A stretch of 26,085 nucleotides of DNA from Hofstenia miamia. Lineage: Eukaryota; Xenacoelomorpha; Acoela; Hofsteniidae. This document shows positions 9,243 to 19,883 of the stretch, piece after piece. Position 1 is the stretch's first letter. Each line of letters starts with the position of its first letter. The notes beneath the pieces were generated by a model. It saw only the letters and a program-made list of their open reading frames with translations, was not told the origin of the DNA and ran no database searches. Made by a program: the position numbers and the translations under genes. The stretch is from positions 634,696 through 660,780 of the forward strand of contig CABFPE010000020.1 in the NCBI GenBank assembly GCA_900660155.1, written 5' to 3'.

Positions 9243-9691
9243 CTAAGCAAACTACTATAAGATGCCTAACAAATGCTTCCAATAAAGGTATTTTGCTTTA
9301 CCATTTTGTATTGGTTATTAAGTTCATTCACTGTTAACCTATGCAGAGTCCCCTAATTTATTTGGTGCTTATAGTTATTAGATGAATTTCTCAGGTATAG
9401 CTATACCAGACTATTGGCATGCAAGCTATAGTCACATTACCTTTCTTAGCATTGTGTATTGATCAGATTTGTTTATTATAATGGTTCTTGAAGGGTGTTC
9501 AAAATATGTCTAAAAATTTGCAATGATTATCAAATGGCAGGCATTAACACTTTTATAATTCTGGATCATTATGTCTCATTCAGTTATTGCAGTCCAGTTT
9601 GATCATCCTTCAATGATGGACTTCAATTTTTATTTTTTTACAAATAAAATGCTCTAAATAAAATTGCAATTAAAATTTACTGTTTATACTC
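9243..9691. other. Non-coding stretch
   Basis: AT-rich, with no supported gene, element end or RNA. Confidence 0.5.
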
Positions 9692-9769
9692 TAGGTGCCT
9701 TGCTGTTTGTACCATTCTACCTTAGTTGAGGTTGACAGGAATGTGTTTCCATTTGCATTCTGTCACAAT
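9692..9769. repeat. Dispersed repeat, unbroken copy
   Basis: About 78 bp, from taggtgcc to tctgtcacaat. A second copy exists at 12178-12210 plus 14036-14084, split by the element at 12211-14035. Alignment across the split is gapless once one TA is counted, so this copy serves as an internal 'empty site' for that insertion. Confidence 0.75.
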
Positions 9770-11549
9770 ATGATGTTGTATGGTAGGTACTTATTCCTGA
9801 TATCAAGTATCAAAATTTGTGGGAGAATTTTTCATCTTAAACTCTGAATTGGAAGTTCTCAAACTTTCCTTTAAAGGTAATGCAGACTCTGGATGTATCA
9901 ATTAATTTTAGATTGGTATTGACAATTTTATCTCATTTCAGAGGCTCTGGTGTCAATTGTCATATGCCTAATGATGACAATCATTATCACAGGTATGACA
10001 TTCTTGTAATGTTTTTCAGTCAAAAAAATGTTCTCAGGTGCATCTTTGACTGGAGTTCACACACATTTAATTTGACAAATCACATCCTAAATCACTTACT
10101 TCTCCTTCACTTTCCAGAACATAACCTTCTCTGTCATCTAAAATTAAAATGTTCTTTCTACAATCTATTGTAATGTCTCTTCAAATGACACTAACAGCAA
10201 TGGACTTGCTTTATCTCATATGGCTGTTAGGAGTTATCAGTCTTAGAAATAGTGCTATCTGTGGCTTTAAGGTTGGGATTCTTAGCAAACTTTGGCATGG
10301 GTGCCAACATTTTAGTAAACTTATGGCAGTTCAAGATTTAGACATCAAAATATCATTAGTTATTCACACAGTGCTATCAATTGCTAAATTGAAAAGTTTA
10401 TCCAGTTTTCCTGAATATTTTTTGCATATTAATTTGAACAGTTAAAACATCTAATTGTGGATGCTTATAAAGCATTAAGTCAGTGCATCTAGCTTTAGGG
10501 GTTTCAAAGAAGTTTATTTTGGCTAGTGTTCAAATTTGGTCCTCACTTGACAGAACAGGGGAGGTATATTGTAGAATCATCCTACAGGCCATTTCAATGC
10601 TAGAATAAATCATTCTATTTAATCAATATCTTTAGTAGCAGGAAAATATCTATACACTTTTAACTGCTTGATAAATATCTTACATTATTTAGATGTGATC
10701 ACTGTTAATAACAAATATCCAATTACTAGTGCTTAGGTAATATTCAGTTTCTTGGTGGAAATCTGTCCAACACAGATAAATTCAGCAAGGATTCAACTGT
10801 TCAACAACCCAATTTCCAATCACCTATGTCTCAGCTCAAAGACATACATTATGTGTTCCATTATCAGTTAATTATTGTCTACAATTTAGATCTAAAATAA
10901 TATAAGGTTAATTCCTATACTTAGCTGTACAGCCTTTACAAATTTGATACTACACACAAATCAAAAACACTAGAAAGCTAAGCATGAAAGTAAAAAACCG
11001 TATTCGTAGATATAACCTATACAAACTTTGTGATCAGGCACTCAAATCTATAATTGTTCTCACTGTGGTATCTCAACTGCTACTTTGAATGAAATGATTA
11101 GCTATGAATTTTAATAATAAATCAAACCACAATAAATAAGCAAGATAATCCAATTCCAAAGAATTTATTTCATCACTAAACTTTTTTCATTCTATTTATA
11201 TTAAATTTTACAAACAAGTTTATAGTAATTTATTAGGTGAAACAAGTATTTGTCACCTATTAATTTTCCTTCCCCACGTCCATTGTCTCTTTGGCCCAAT
11301 CAAGATAGCTAAAATTAACAAGGAGAATGTTGTCCTCAGATTTTTGTCAAACATATTGATAACAACTATTTGTTTATACAATAAAATATAAAAATCATAA
11401 ATAGCATATCATTCTAATTATCAATTTTTTTTTAATTGAATTTCCATTTCTTTTCTTGAATTTGTAATTGAGAAGGATTATGCTACAATATGCATTCTTG
11501 CCCTGTTAATCTGGTCAATTAAACTTTCTTTAAAATTATTAAGATCACT
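9770..11549. other. Unassigned stretch with faint coding traces
   Basis: No gene I can support. Two overlapping plus-strand frames of 97 and 98 codons (9880-10173, 10149-10445) have no family signature. On the minus strand, about 10069-10160 encodes an acidic stretch (motif VLESEGEVSDLG) ending in a stop, which looks more protein-like than the plus-strand frames. It may be a remnant of an element such as the acidic N-terminus of a transposase, but I could not extend it. Confidence 0.3.
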
Positions 11550-11884
11550 CAGGGTTTTTGAGTAATCAGAATGTTAAAAACTCAAACTCAAATAAGTTCA
11601 CAAAACTTGATTGGAAAAACTTGGAAAAAAATCATCAAAACTCAAACTTAATCTTTATTGACAATCCACTAAAAAATACCGTAAAATTTAAAATATTTGA
11701 ATTTTCAATTTCTTTACCAATCATAAAAAACTAATTTAGCTTAGAATTATTGCAAAATCAATGTTATTTAGCCTAAAAAACTCGATTGAACTTGGAATTT
11801 TCCTAAAAAAATACTATAACTCAAATTCAAAACAAAAAAACTCAAACTCTGTCTGAGTAAATCAAACTTGACTAAAAAACCTTG
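11550..11884. mobile_element. Short hAT-type MITE
   Basis: A 335-bp element beginning CAGGGTTTTTGAGT. Its other end, read inverted, begins CAAGGTTTTTTAGT, 12 of 14 identical. It is flanked by 8-bp near-duplicates, agatcact (11542-11549) and agaacact (11885-11892), 7 of 8 identical, the hAT duplication length. The interior repeats the short motif AACTCAAACT and variants (for example near 11579, 11639 and 11840), like subterminal binding repeats. No coding frame. Confidence 0.65.
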
Positions 11885-12615
11885 AGAACACTATCTAAAT
11901 CAAATTTATTGATACTGATCATTATTTCATCTTAGTTTTTCACTATGACAATTTGTGGTATACTATAAAAATACTAAAATCACTTATATGTCTTTTTAAA
12001 ACAATTTTCAATAATCAGACAATTGATTGCAAAATTAAATTTCTGTTTTAGCTCATTTTATCCAAAAGCATAGCAATTTACTCTTAGCTGAACAATTTTT
12101 GTACAACTCTTTTTTTACCTGTATTCCTAATTATTAATGAATCATGTTGTATTGCACCACTAATACTATAGTCAGAATAGGTGCCTTTACATTTGCACCT
12201 TTCTACCTTACCCAAATAACAATTTTGGTTGTTTTTATGTTGTTTATAGTTGTTTCATACTTTTGGTTGTTGCAGCAACCACTAACATCATAATAACAAC
12301 TTTAGTAATATATAATCAATGAGCAAATGCTCGGAAATAAAACTCACTTTGTTATTCTAATTACTAGATCCTTATAATATAAAAAAGGATTTGCAAAACC
12401 TTTTTGAAATTTTAAATTTATGAAAATTATAATATTGTAGCATAATCCATTGCATAAGCTAATGGGAAACTTAGATCAAAAATAAAAAAAGAAAGATGAT
12501 TAGAAAATTAATTAAGCAACTTACATGTAAGTGATGATATTTTGCTAACGACAATTATAAATCAAATGTAAAAATGTATAAGCAAGTACTTGCCAAAAAA
12601 TTAATTTGGCAAAAA

Positions 12616-13571
12616 TGTGAGGGCAAAATCACTTCTCGTTATTTTTAGTCAAATGGGCAGAAGTTATTTCAAATTTCAAATCGACAGGTACTTGTTTTGA
12701 TCAAAAGTATAAATAGGAGTGAAACAATATAATAATTGATGAAGTATATTCTTTGGAATTGTTATTTTTCTCTTAATTACGGTTTGATTAATTAATAGAA
12801 ACGTCAAACTAAATGGTAATGCTAAGTAGTGTTCAGGATCCCATGACGGGGACGATTCAAGGTTCTTCGCCCCTGATTCATGAAACACATTTAAGTTAGG
12901 TATATGGCTAAGAGTTTTTCAGCTCCCTGTTAGCTGACTATCGATCATTTTTCATCATGTACTTTATATGAATTCAAAAATGGCTAGCTAGCTAAATGTA
13001 GGATATATTAACCTTTTAAATCTAAATAGTTTATGATAAAATGACTGATAATAAGACCGTTTATTGTATTATTATCTTATCTAAATGTAGGTTAGGAAGC
13101 TGCTGTTTATTAAATTAAGTAATTTGAATGCCAATAGTTTTCGGTAATAGCAATATCTTAACTATGTTACTTTTTTAACGCAGCAGCTAGTGACAATTCA
13201 GGTTGCATGAAACTTATGTGAGTTTGTTTATTAGAACTGAGATACAACATCACACAATACAAAGAGATTTTAAGTCGAGTTGTGCCTAATCATTTGCAAG
13301 CACCGTCATAAGTTAGAGTACCCGTAATAAGCCTTCTTTGAGATGAGGAGAACAGCTTTGGGCGGATACCCACCAAACGAAATGACTGCGGAGGAATGAA
13401 ACTTCACCTAAATAGTGATGGTTAGTCGGGCTGCTAATTAAAGTTAACAGAAGAAATTTATTAATTCACAAAGCAGTTGAGAATAAGTAGCTCCCTTCCC
13501 GCCAAGTTGATTGAGAACCAAAAAACTAGATTTGGATAACCTGATATTGGGCCTGGTAGGAGATTGCTACA
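12616..13571 (+). mobile_element. Solo LTR of a Gypsy-type retrotransposon
   Basis: About 956 bp, collinear with the LTR at 18523-19457. Shared landmarks are the TGTG start followed by CAAAATCACTT; GACAGGTACTT; TATAAATA; GTCAAACTAAATG; TGTAGGTTAGGAAGCTGCTG; CACCTAAATAGTGAT; and the end GCCTGGTAG...TACA. It starts TG and ends CA, as LTRs do. The following bases do not resemble a primer-binding site and the surrounding TIR element resumes, so this is a solo LTR left by LTR-LTR recombination. I see no convincing target duplication. The two LTRs are too diverged to be a pair from one insertion. The exact start is uncertain by some tens of bases. Confidence 0.75.
12708..12715 (+). promoter_or_regulatory. 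TATA box of the solo LTR
   Basis: TATAAATA lies about 93 bp into the LTR. The same octamer occurs at the matching place in the second LTR (18614-18621), and conservation in both marks it as the probable retrotransposon core promoter. Confidence 0.6.
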
Positions 13572-14084
13572 ATATACCAAATAAATGAATTTTCAAAATA
13601 ATTTATTCATGAATAGTTGGACACTTTGAAATTGACTGTAAAATAAAAATTTTTTCACAATTTAAGAAAGTACTATTTCAAAATTGTACTTAATTTTAGA
13701 TTTTTAAATATTTGCTAAATTTGGCAGAATTGTATGCTCATTTTTATCATTTATATACAAAAAATGTATTTAAATGTTCTGTATTGGGCTTTTTTTGTTT
13801 AAACAGCAATAATTGATCTGTTTAGCAACATAAAATGTGACAACATCAAACAACGTTGTTACAACCTTAAAATATTGCTTTTTATTCATAAAATGCAACC
13901 TAATGTGACGTTGTTGAAGCAATGTTGTTTCAACCAATGAAATGGTACCATTTCGACTTTAAACCAATGTTATTTTTGATACATGAAACAACCACATAAT
14001 ACAAACGTTGTTTAGAACTTAAATTGTTATCTGGGTAGGTAAGGCTAACAAGAATGCATTTCTGTTTGCATTCTGTCACGATAA

Positions 14085-15611
14085 TCAAACCTAATTGATG
14101 CAAAATAGCTCCAATGTAATCTTATTCATCAATCAGTATTAAATATTACACAATATTTATATTAGAAATATGCAAAAAAATTGACATGTACCTGTTTTAC
14201 AGTCAGATCTTGTTCACATGGATTTCTGCTTAATTTGCTGCCACATGATACCTTATTCAATCAAGTAATTTCCTCCCATACAATTTTTCAAAATGCAATC
14301 TGACAACAGATATGATCCTATGTAAACTAATCACTATTTTTACAAATTTTTTATTTGATAAAATACAGTAATAATTAAGGAAATATAAATCACTAAAAGT
14401 TTTTATCCTCTTTTTTTTGTTTTTGTGATTTTTCTGGAGTCTAAGCCACACTCTACACCTAATCATATTCAAGGTGGGCTCCACAATTCCAAGCTTGTGG
14501 AGTAGTCATGCCTCCGAATGCCTTTTACTACTTAGACTTCTATTGTGTTATACACGTAGTATATCAATAATTAGATGAATAATGATAATGAAATAATCTG
14601 ATTGCTAGATATGACTTCTAATTTGAACAGTAAACTCCAAAAGCAATAGAATAATAGAATGCAGTTCATAAGAACAAATATGTATTTAAAGCCTTCATTA
14701 CAAAAACTTAAGCTATCAATAGTATGCAGAAAACCAACTAAAACACTTAAATGAGTAATAACAATCAGTTGATAAATGAGAGTAAGCAATGCAATAAAAT
14801 TAGCAATTTGCACTGACAAATTGCAGACAATCCAATTTTATTTACTACTTCTTAAAAATCAAACTAATACAGAATTTAAAAACCTATCTGCCGTTTTAAT
14901 ATTCATATTTTTTTTAGCTCTTTTCAGCATATTCAAATGACAATAATAATTATTTCACATTTATTATTTATGTCACAATTCATGGTCACCTTAAGTAATG
15001 GGGTAAAAATAGTAAATTCAACTTGGCAAATAACTAAGGCTAAAAAAATTTCCACTAATGCTGTGATATTACACTTTGAACATTTTAGCAAACGATTGAT
15101 TCAATTTTTTTATGAAAATGCCAGAGTTATATTCTTTTGTATAGATTGCCACTGTTTCAACTGACATAAATATTTGAACAAAAAATGTGTATTACCCATA
15201 TTTAAGCATTCGTACAAATGTGTTACGTCAGTACCAGTCTTTGAATGTTAATTTTATATCTTATGTGAACAAACACCCTTTATAAAATTGTTTTGTAATC
15301 GTCAAAGCAAACTTCAAAATAAGTTAACGTGACGTTAATTGACGTTAGTAATTTCTGTGTGGGCAAATCATGTAGATGACGTGTCTTTAATGTATGCCGC
15401 AATATAGCTTCCTTTCTATTTTTGAAGAAGTTTTCTTATTTCAGAATATAATAGAAGCACATATTTCAAATATTAAGTATCTAAATAAGAATTAATTTTT
15501 TAATTTGTTTTTATCAAAACTCTATTTAATAACACTTCATCCAGCCACATTTACCTTACTGACTGCCTAATACTCATGATGTTTACATCTAATCTGTGGT
15601 GTATTCCGAAG
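14085..15611. other. Non-coding stretch
   Basis: AT-rich. Short frames at 14257-14484, 14571-14819 (minus) and 14937-15164 (plus) show no family motif and AT-driven composition. No RNA gene or element end is recognised. Confidence 0.5.
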
Positions 15612-15930
15612 CAGGCATGGAAACGGGTCAAACTTTTATTACCCGAGCCAACCCGAATTTCTAAACTTGACCCGGCTGCAGTAAAGCAAAGAAAAATGTA
15701 TTTCCTAAATAACTAGCTAGACAGTAGTGGAAAAATAAATGCTTTGCTACTCACTGCACTGTTTGTCATTCGACAAAATATTTTACATGTAATACAAATC
15801 AATTGCTCAATGGAATGGTAAAACTTATACATGTAAGCAGGAATTAATATCAACATAACTGCCCGGCAGTATGAAAATTTTGGAAGTCGGTTCAGTTTGG
15901 TAATACTAAAAATACTGAGGTATCGGGTTG
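15612..15930. other. Possible hAT-like element fragment
   Basis: Starts CAGGCATGGAAACGGGTC, which resembles hAT ends. It has repeated GGGT/ACCCG motifs (ACCCGAGCCAACCCGAA near 15641; GACCCGGC near 15669; TATCGGGTTGGTTA near 15921). I could not find a matching inverted end or an 8-bp duplication, so the right end may be lost or the resemblance accidental. Confidence 0.25.
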
Positions 15931-15954
15931 GTTACTGTATGACTATGAAAAATG

Positions 15955-16032
15955 AATATATATTTATATATATATAAAAAAAATAAAGAAATATATATAT
16001 ATATATAAATAAAAAAAATATATATATATATT
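15955..16032. repeat. Imperfect AT-rich simple repeat
   Basis: TA runs interspersed with A-tracts; low complexity throughout. Confidence 0.9.
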
Positions 16033-16098
16033 TGGGTGGTCCACAAAAGTATAGCAAAAATAATTGTGCAGGTGCTGACTTCTCACCTCATATTTTTT

Positions 16099-16870
16099 TG
16101 CCATTGGTAATCAAGCCTGCTATGCAAATTTTCAGAAACCTGTAAAATTTTTTCTGGTGCCCCAATGTAAAGCGATTTTAGGGCTTAGGTAGTTTAACAA
16201 AATTTTCAATGTGTGCACTGGAATTTTATCAAGTGGTCCAGATATACAAATTTTCAAGTGATTCAAGCAGAAATGGCCTACATAATAGACATTGACCACT
16301 TTCAACCCATTGGTAGTCTTCCATTGCAAGCTGATGTGCTCACTGAATTTTGCAGGGAGCAATTGATACAAAAACAACCAAGAGATGACTATCTAGAAAT
16401 GTTAGAGTTGACACTACTAGTCTTCTATGAAGAACCTCCATGCGGATTACATTTTCTGGGGCCTGGTGCTTGCCATTGCGCTAGATAGATGGCAAGAATA
16501 ATATATGCAATGAAGATGTATCTTTTTCGAAACCAGTTTCACCTAACACCCAGGGAATAAGGAGGAATAGAATGGTTTCTGACATATGTTGTTTCCTTAT
16601 ACACCCAATACTGGTATACTTCTTCAAACCCAGCATCTGCTCCAGCAAATGATCTGAAATTCTTGAAAGATCTTTATGCTTATCACGATACTCCTTTCTC
16701 CTTGGCAGCTGTGCATTCATTTAGTCAACATCTCTGGTATCTGGCATAACAGTTGGTAGGTTTGGCTTTTTTGATGAATCAATTGATGTTAATACCAAAA
16801 CAGTTGAGATTGAAATTGACTGCTTTATATTATGTATGCAGAAATATATAGCTTTAGCCTCTTAATGCTA
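16099..16870 (+). pseudogene. Decayed copy of an unnamed multicopy protein family (SSGPDIQIF / PRDDYLE-LEL)
   Basis: One frame over about 770 bp, broken by stops and one shift. In order: QKPVKFF (near 16131); a damaged counterpart of a 'CRHHI.EL' box (16158-16190); SSGPDIQIFK (16229-16258) followed by a TGA; a frame change near 16276; FCREQL and PRDDYLEMLELTLL (about 16351-16420); GLHFLGPGACHCAR, stop, MARIIYAMKMYLFRNQF (16444-16534); APANDLKFL (near 16641); HLWYLA, stop, QLVGLAFFDE (16725-16780). From memory, this block order occurs in many uncharacterised, repeated proteins of cnidarians, aphids and other invertebrates, with W where the stop after CAR stands here. Its repeat-like spread suggests a mobile-element gene, but its biochemical role is unknown to me. 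At least five in-frame stops make this copy non-functional. No termini were found. Confidence 0.65.
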
Positions 16871-17784
16871 TCCTTAGGGTTATTGTTGCATCAATGTATG
16901 CTGTGTGTGCCAGCAATCAGTCAAGCTTTGAATCTGGAAAAAAGAACTAACACATTAAAGAGAGGGATAGATGGTAAGCTGTATCTTTGAATAGAAAACT
17001 AAAGTTATACATGATCAGTGGTTCTGAAATTATACAGGTCGTAAATATTAGCACATTAATGTCTATTTCTTTAGCTATATTGTTTATGTTGATGTTTTCC
17101 TTGTAGTGGTTGGACCAGTTGAAATCACTGGCATTGATTGATCTTTTTTATCACATCTCTTTGCCTTGATTTGTTTCAATTTGAGATTTTACTGGCTCAC
17201 CCTTATTGAACAAATCCCCAGGAGGGTGTTTGATGTTAACAAGAAGGTGATATTGTTGCTAATTTTGTGAATTTCTTTTTAGTTTTTGTGTATTTTTGTA
17301 AGACCTTAGCTGGTGTGCTGCTGTATTAATTATCAAGTTTCCTATGCCATGGTTTATGGGATTAATCATTTTGTCTTTTGCACAAGAAGATATTATTGGA
17401 TTTCTAATTATAGGCAAGGAGTTTTAAACAGCAATTTTTTGTTCAAATTGTGGCCAGTTTTCATGCATTGAAACTATCTTGGTTGTGCTGAACAATATGA
17501 GGGTCACAAAATGATTTGTGATACAGCTTTCAATGATTTGAGATGGCACTCTCACTGTAGAAATTGTTTAATTGTTTTTAGGGTTAAAAATTGTGGGCTT
17601 AGGCACCCCATGTTTAAAGCTATCTGTTGATGGAGGATCATTGGGGTCTCTAGCTGCAATTTGTTATAAATCTGTTCAAAGTAGTTAATTTTAATGTATT
17701 TGATGTCAAAAAACTTAATAGGGCGTTATTCTGTGGGAGTGATCTCTAATTGGTTTTTTTTCTAGTGCGTATTGTGACTTTTTC
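16871..17784. other. Unassigned stretch next to Gypsy integrase remains
   Basis: No gene supported. It lies downstream, in minus-strand sense, of the integrase remnant, so it may hold the decayed C-terminus and 3' LTR of that element, but I found no match to the two LTRs seen elsewhere in this window. Confidence 0.35.
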
Positions 17785-18165
17785 CATTAGTTTAAGAAGT
17801 TTTGGTTGGTGCATTTGACTGCATCACTAGCTCTTGGATGAGTGGTAGTAGTGTGAGCATACATTATCTATAACTTTTTAGATAGTTCTTGATATATTTT
17901 GCTTTTCAAATGTTTTGTTTGCCAATGATTATTTTCTCCATTGGTCTAAAGATGCAGGCCCAATTGTTCAAAAATGCTTCTGCTAAAGTTTGGGCATTGA
18001 TGTTTGTTGTTGGTATCATTTTGCTGTACTTGTTAAGATAATCAAATAGTACAAACACAAGTATAACCTTCATCATTGCTCTGTAATTGATCAAAATCTC
18101 AGGTTCTAATTGGTTGGTTTGCTCTGCAAGTAATTTTTCCAGAATGGACTATATTCTCAAAAGTG
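17785..18165 (-). pseudogene. Decayed Gypsy-type integrase core
   Basis: The minus strand encodes parts of a retroviral-type integrase catalytic core as found in Ty3/Gypsy elements. In order: VILVFVLFDYLNKYSKMIP (about 18010-18067), containing the first catalytic Asp (FDY); AQTLAEAFLNNW (near 17964-17999); EKIIIGKQN (near 17912-17938), where the usual 'DQG' with the second Asp is lost; and after a frameshift HTTTTHPRASDAVKCTNQ (about 17798-17851), where the third catalytic residue (Glu in the usual 'VERTN') has become Lys. Two of three catalytic residues are gone and frames are broken. It is on the same strand as the RT/RNase H remains at 21235-22125 and probably belongs to the same element. 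Confidence 0.8.
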
Positions 18166-18522
18166 CTTTTACTAATTATCCTTTTCATTATTTTGTGAAA
18201 GCAATTTGCTACAAAAAGTTTGTGAACTGTAATTTCAGTTTGTCCTTGCTCATTGAAATTTTTACCGTCACAATTGTAATACTTTGATGCAGTTATTCTA
18301 TTGTTTGCTAGAGCAGTTGAATATAAGATTCCACTATTGTAGCATCATCTAAATAAACCTAAGCTGCTAAAGTTGATTAGAAGAAATTAGAAGAACTAAG
18401 ATTGAAAATGAACATGATAAAAATTATATTGTAAACAGTTATAATCATTGCACCCAAGTAATATCAGTCTAATTGATTATGGAATAGTATTTGTTGATAC
18501 TAATAATTTTGACTAAACAAAA
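18166..18522. other. Stretch between integrase remains and the plus-strand LTR
   Basis: The expected place for the integrase N-terminal zinc-finger region on the minus strand, but I see no HHCC pattern. Otherwise featureless AT-rich sequence. Confidence 0.35.
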
Positions 18523-19457
18523 TGTGGTCAAAATCACTTCCATTATTTTTAGCCGCCATCTTGGCAGACAAGAGATTTAAAATTTGAAATTGACAGGTAC
18601 TTTTTCAAGCTACTATAAATAGATTCAGATTCATGTAAACCATTGATAAAGAAATTTCTTTGGAACTCTTATATTGGTTCTTTACTATGGTTTCATTATT
18701 TAATACCATGTCAAACTAAATGAGTTGTGTTTAGTAGAGGTCTGGATCCATCATGGGAATGATTCAAGGGTCTTTGTGCCAGACCACAAAATTGCACTTA
18801 GGTTAGGAATAGGGGTTTTTATTCATGTTTAGTTGAGTACTGATCACTTATCTACATGTATTAAACTTAACAAGCTCAAAATATTGCTGATAAGCCAAAA
18901 CTTAGGGATTTATATTTATATTGTTTTAGATACAAATTAATGACAATAATGTGACCAATAATGTGACCAAGCATGTAATGATTATTAAATGTAGGTTAGG
19001 AAGCTGCTGTATATTAAACTAGTTATTAAAGCCAATATATTTTGGTAATGGCTAAATCTAATATTAACTATGCACCTAGTGACAAGTCAGGTTGCATGAA
19101 CATAAAACACTTTTACAAATCGAGATTAAGTCGAGCTGTGTCTTGCCTTGAGTATGCACCAAGCTAGGATAAGTTACACATAAGTTATATCAATGAGCTG
19201 AGAAGTGGAAATTAACCAAGTGGATCATCAGTGAGCAGGTAAAACTGGATGTGGATGCCCACTATCAACAATTATAAGAGATGCTGCATGGCTTCGTCAC
19301 CTAAATAGTGATTAGTTATTTTTTGTTAATTAAAGATAATGGAACTAAGTGGAAGTTAAGCAGTATTAGATTGGTACATCCCTACCTGCAAGTACACAGC
19401 TAATGTTATAAAGTAACAAAGGAGAAACAGTGACAATGCCTGGTAGAGGATGTTACA
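18523..19457 (+). mobile_element. 5' LTR of a plus-strand Gypsy-type element
   Basis: About 935 bp, homologous along its length to the solo LTR at 12616-13571, sharing the TGTG start, TATAAATA, TGTAGGTTAGGAAGCTGCTG, CACCTAAATAGTGAT and a TACA end. It is called a 5' LTR because a primer-binding-site-like sequence follows immediately and a Gypsy-type reverse transcriptase remnant lies about 430 bp downstream in the same orientation. No matching 3' LTR is seen. Divergence from the solo LTR is high, so this is an old family. Confidence 0.75.
18614..18621 (+). promoter_or_regulatory. TATA box of the 5' LTR
   Basis: TATAAATA at the position equivalent to that in the solo LTR (12708-12715), about 91 bp from the LTR start. 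Confidence 0.6.
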
Positions 19458-19471
19458 GGCGACTGTTACAG
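19458..19471 (+). promoter_or_regulatory. Putative primer-binding site
   Basis: GGCGACTGTTACAG directly after the LTR end. From memory it resembles the tRNA-Arg-type primer-binding site TGGCGACCGTGAC used by several invertebrate Gypsy elements, with about two differences and the leading T missing. It supports the placing of the LTR end at 19457. Confidence 0.45.
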
Positions 19472-19883
19472 CCAAAAAGAACCAGCAAATGGAAAAGAAT
19501 TTCTTTTATCTACAAGAGACAAACAGTTGCTTCTTAGCAGAATACAAAGAATCTCTTCTACAGCCAAGGAAACATTCAGTGGAACAACTCGCACACTTCG
19601 ACATTACCTACAAGTAAAAGTGGAACTACAAGCACCATGACAACAACACCAGAAGTCGATAGTCAATGAAGAGATCTACCCACACCTAACATAATGCACT
19701 TTAAAAGGAGCCTAGAATTGGGACCAAGAAGGGGCGCCACTACAAACCAGATGATAAAATGACAAAAGGAAAGAAAGGCAGTGCCAAGAAACAGCACCAA
19801 GGACAGTAAGCCCCAGACCTATGTGCTCATTGTCATATTCTGGAGACACAGATTCATCTCCCACTACGGAATTACAGTCACTA
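19472..19883 (+). other. Degraded internal leader of the plus-strand Gypsy element
   Basis: Lies between the primer-binding site and the RT remnant, in place of the several kilobases of gag, protease and early pol expected in an intact element, so a large deletion has occurred. It is less AT-rich than its surroundings but carries no frame I can assign. Confidence 0.45.

Larger units (their letters stand above)
12211..14035. mobile_element. TA-duplicating terminal-inverted-repeat element (MITE-like), enlarged by an LTR
   Basis: The ends are CCCAAATAACAATTT (12211-12225) and, inverted, CCCAGATAACAATTT (14021-14035), 14 of 15 identical. They are flanked by TA on both sides (12209-12210 and 14036-14037). 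The boundaries are confirmed by the unbroken copy of the surrounding repeat at 9692-9769. Without the LTR at 12616-13571 the element would be about 870 bp. Its arms are rich in GTTGTT/AACAAC motifs (near 12228-12300 and 13846-14012), probably subterminal repeats. No transposase frame is present. TA duplication fits the Tc1/mariner or a related superfamily, but the end sequence does not let me assign it. Confidence 0.75.
12178..14084. repeat. Dispersed repeat, copy split by a transposon
   Basis: The left part (12178-12210, taggtgcc to ctacctta) and right part (14036-14084, taggtaagg to gtcacgataat) together match the unbroken copy at 9692-9769. Everything between is inserted sequence. Confidence 0.72.

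Noticed and set aside
15612..15930. Complete hAT MITE
   Set aside because: Only one convincing end and ACCCG-type motifs were found; no inverted partner or 8-bp duplication. Kept as a low-confidence fragment only.
18325..18350. Minus-strand VYLDDATI, resembling a reverse transcriptase YLDD box
   Set aside because: No other RT block surrounds it, a stop precedes it, and the minus-strand element already has its own catalytic box near 21830. Probably chance.
12616..19457. The two LTRs as the 5' and 3' ends of one 6.8-kb retrotransposon
   Set aside because: The first LTR lies inside a TIR element whose right half resumes after it, the interval lacks plus-strand pol, and RT follows the second LTR instead of preceding it.
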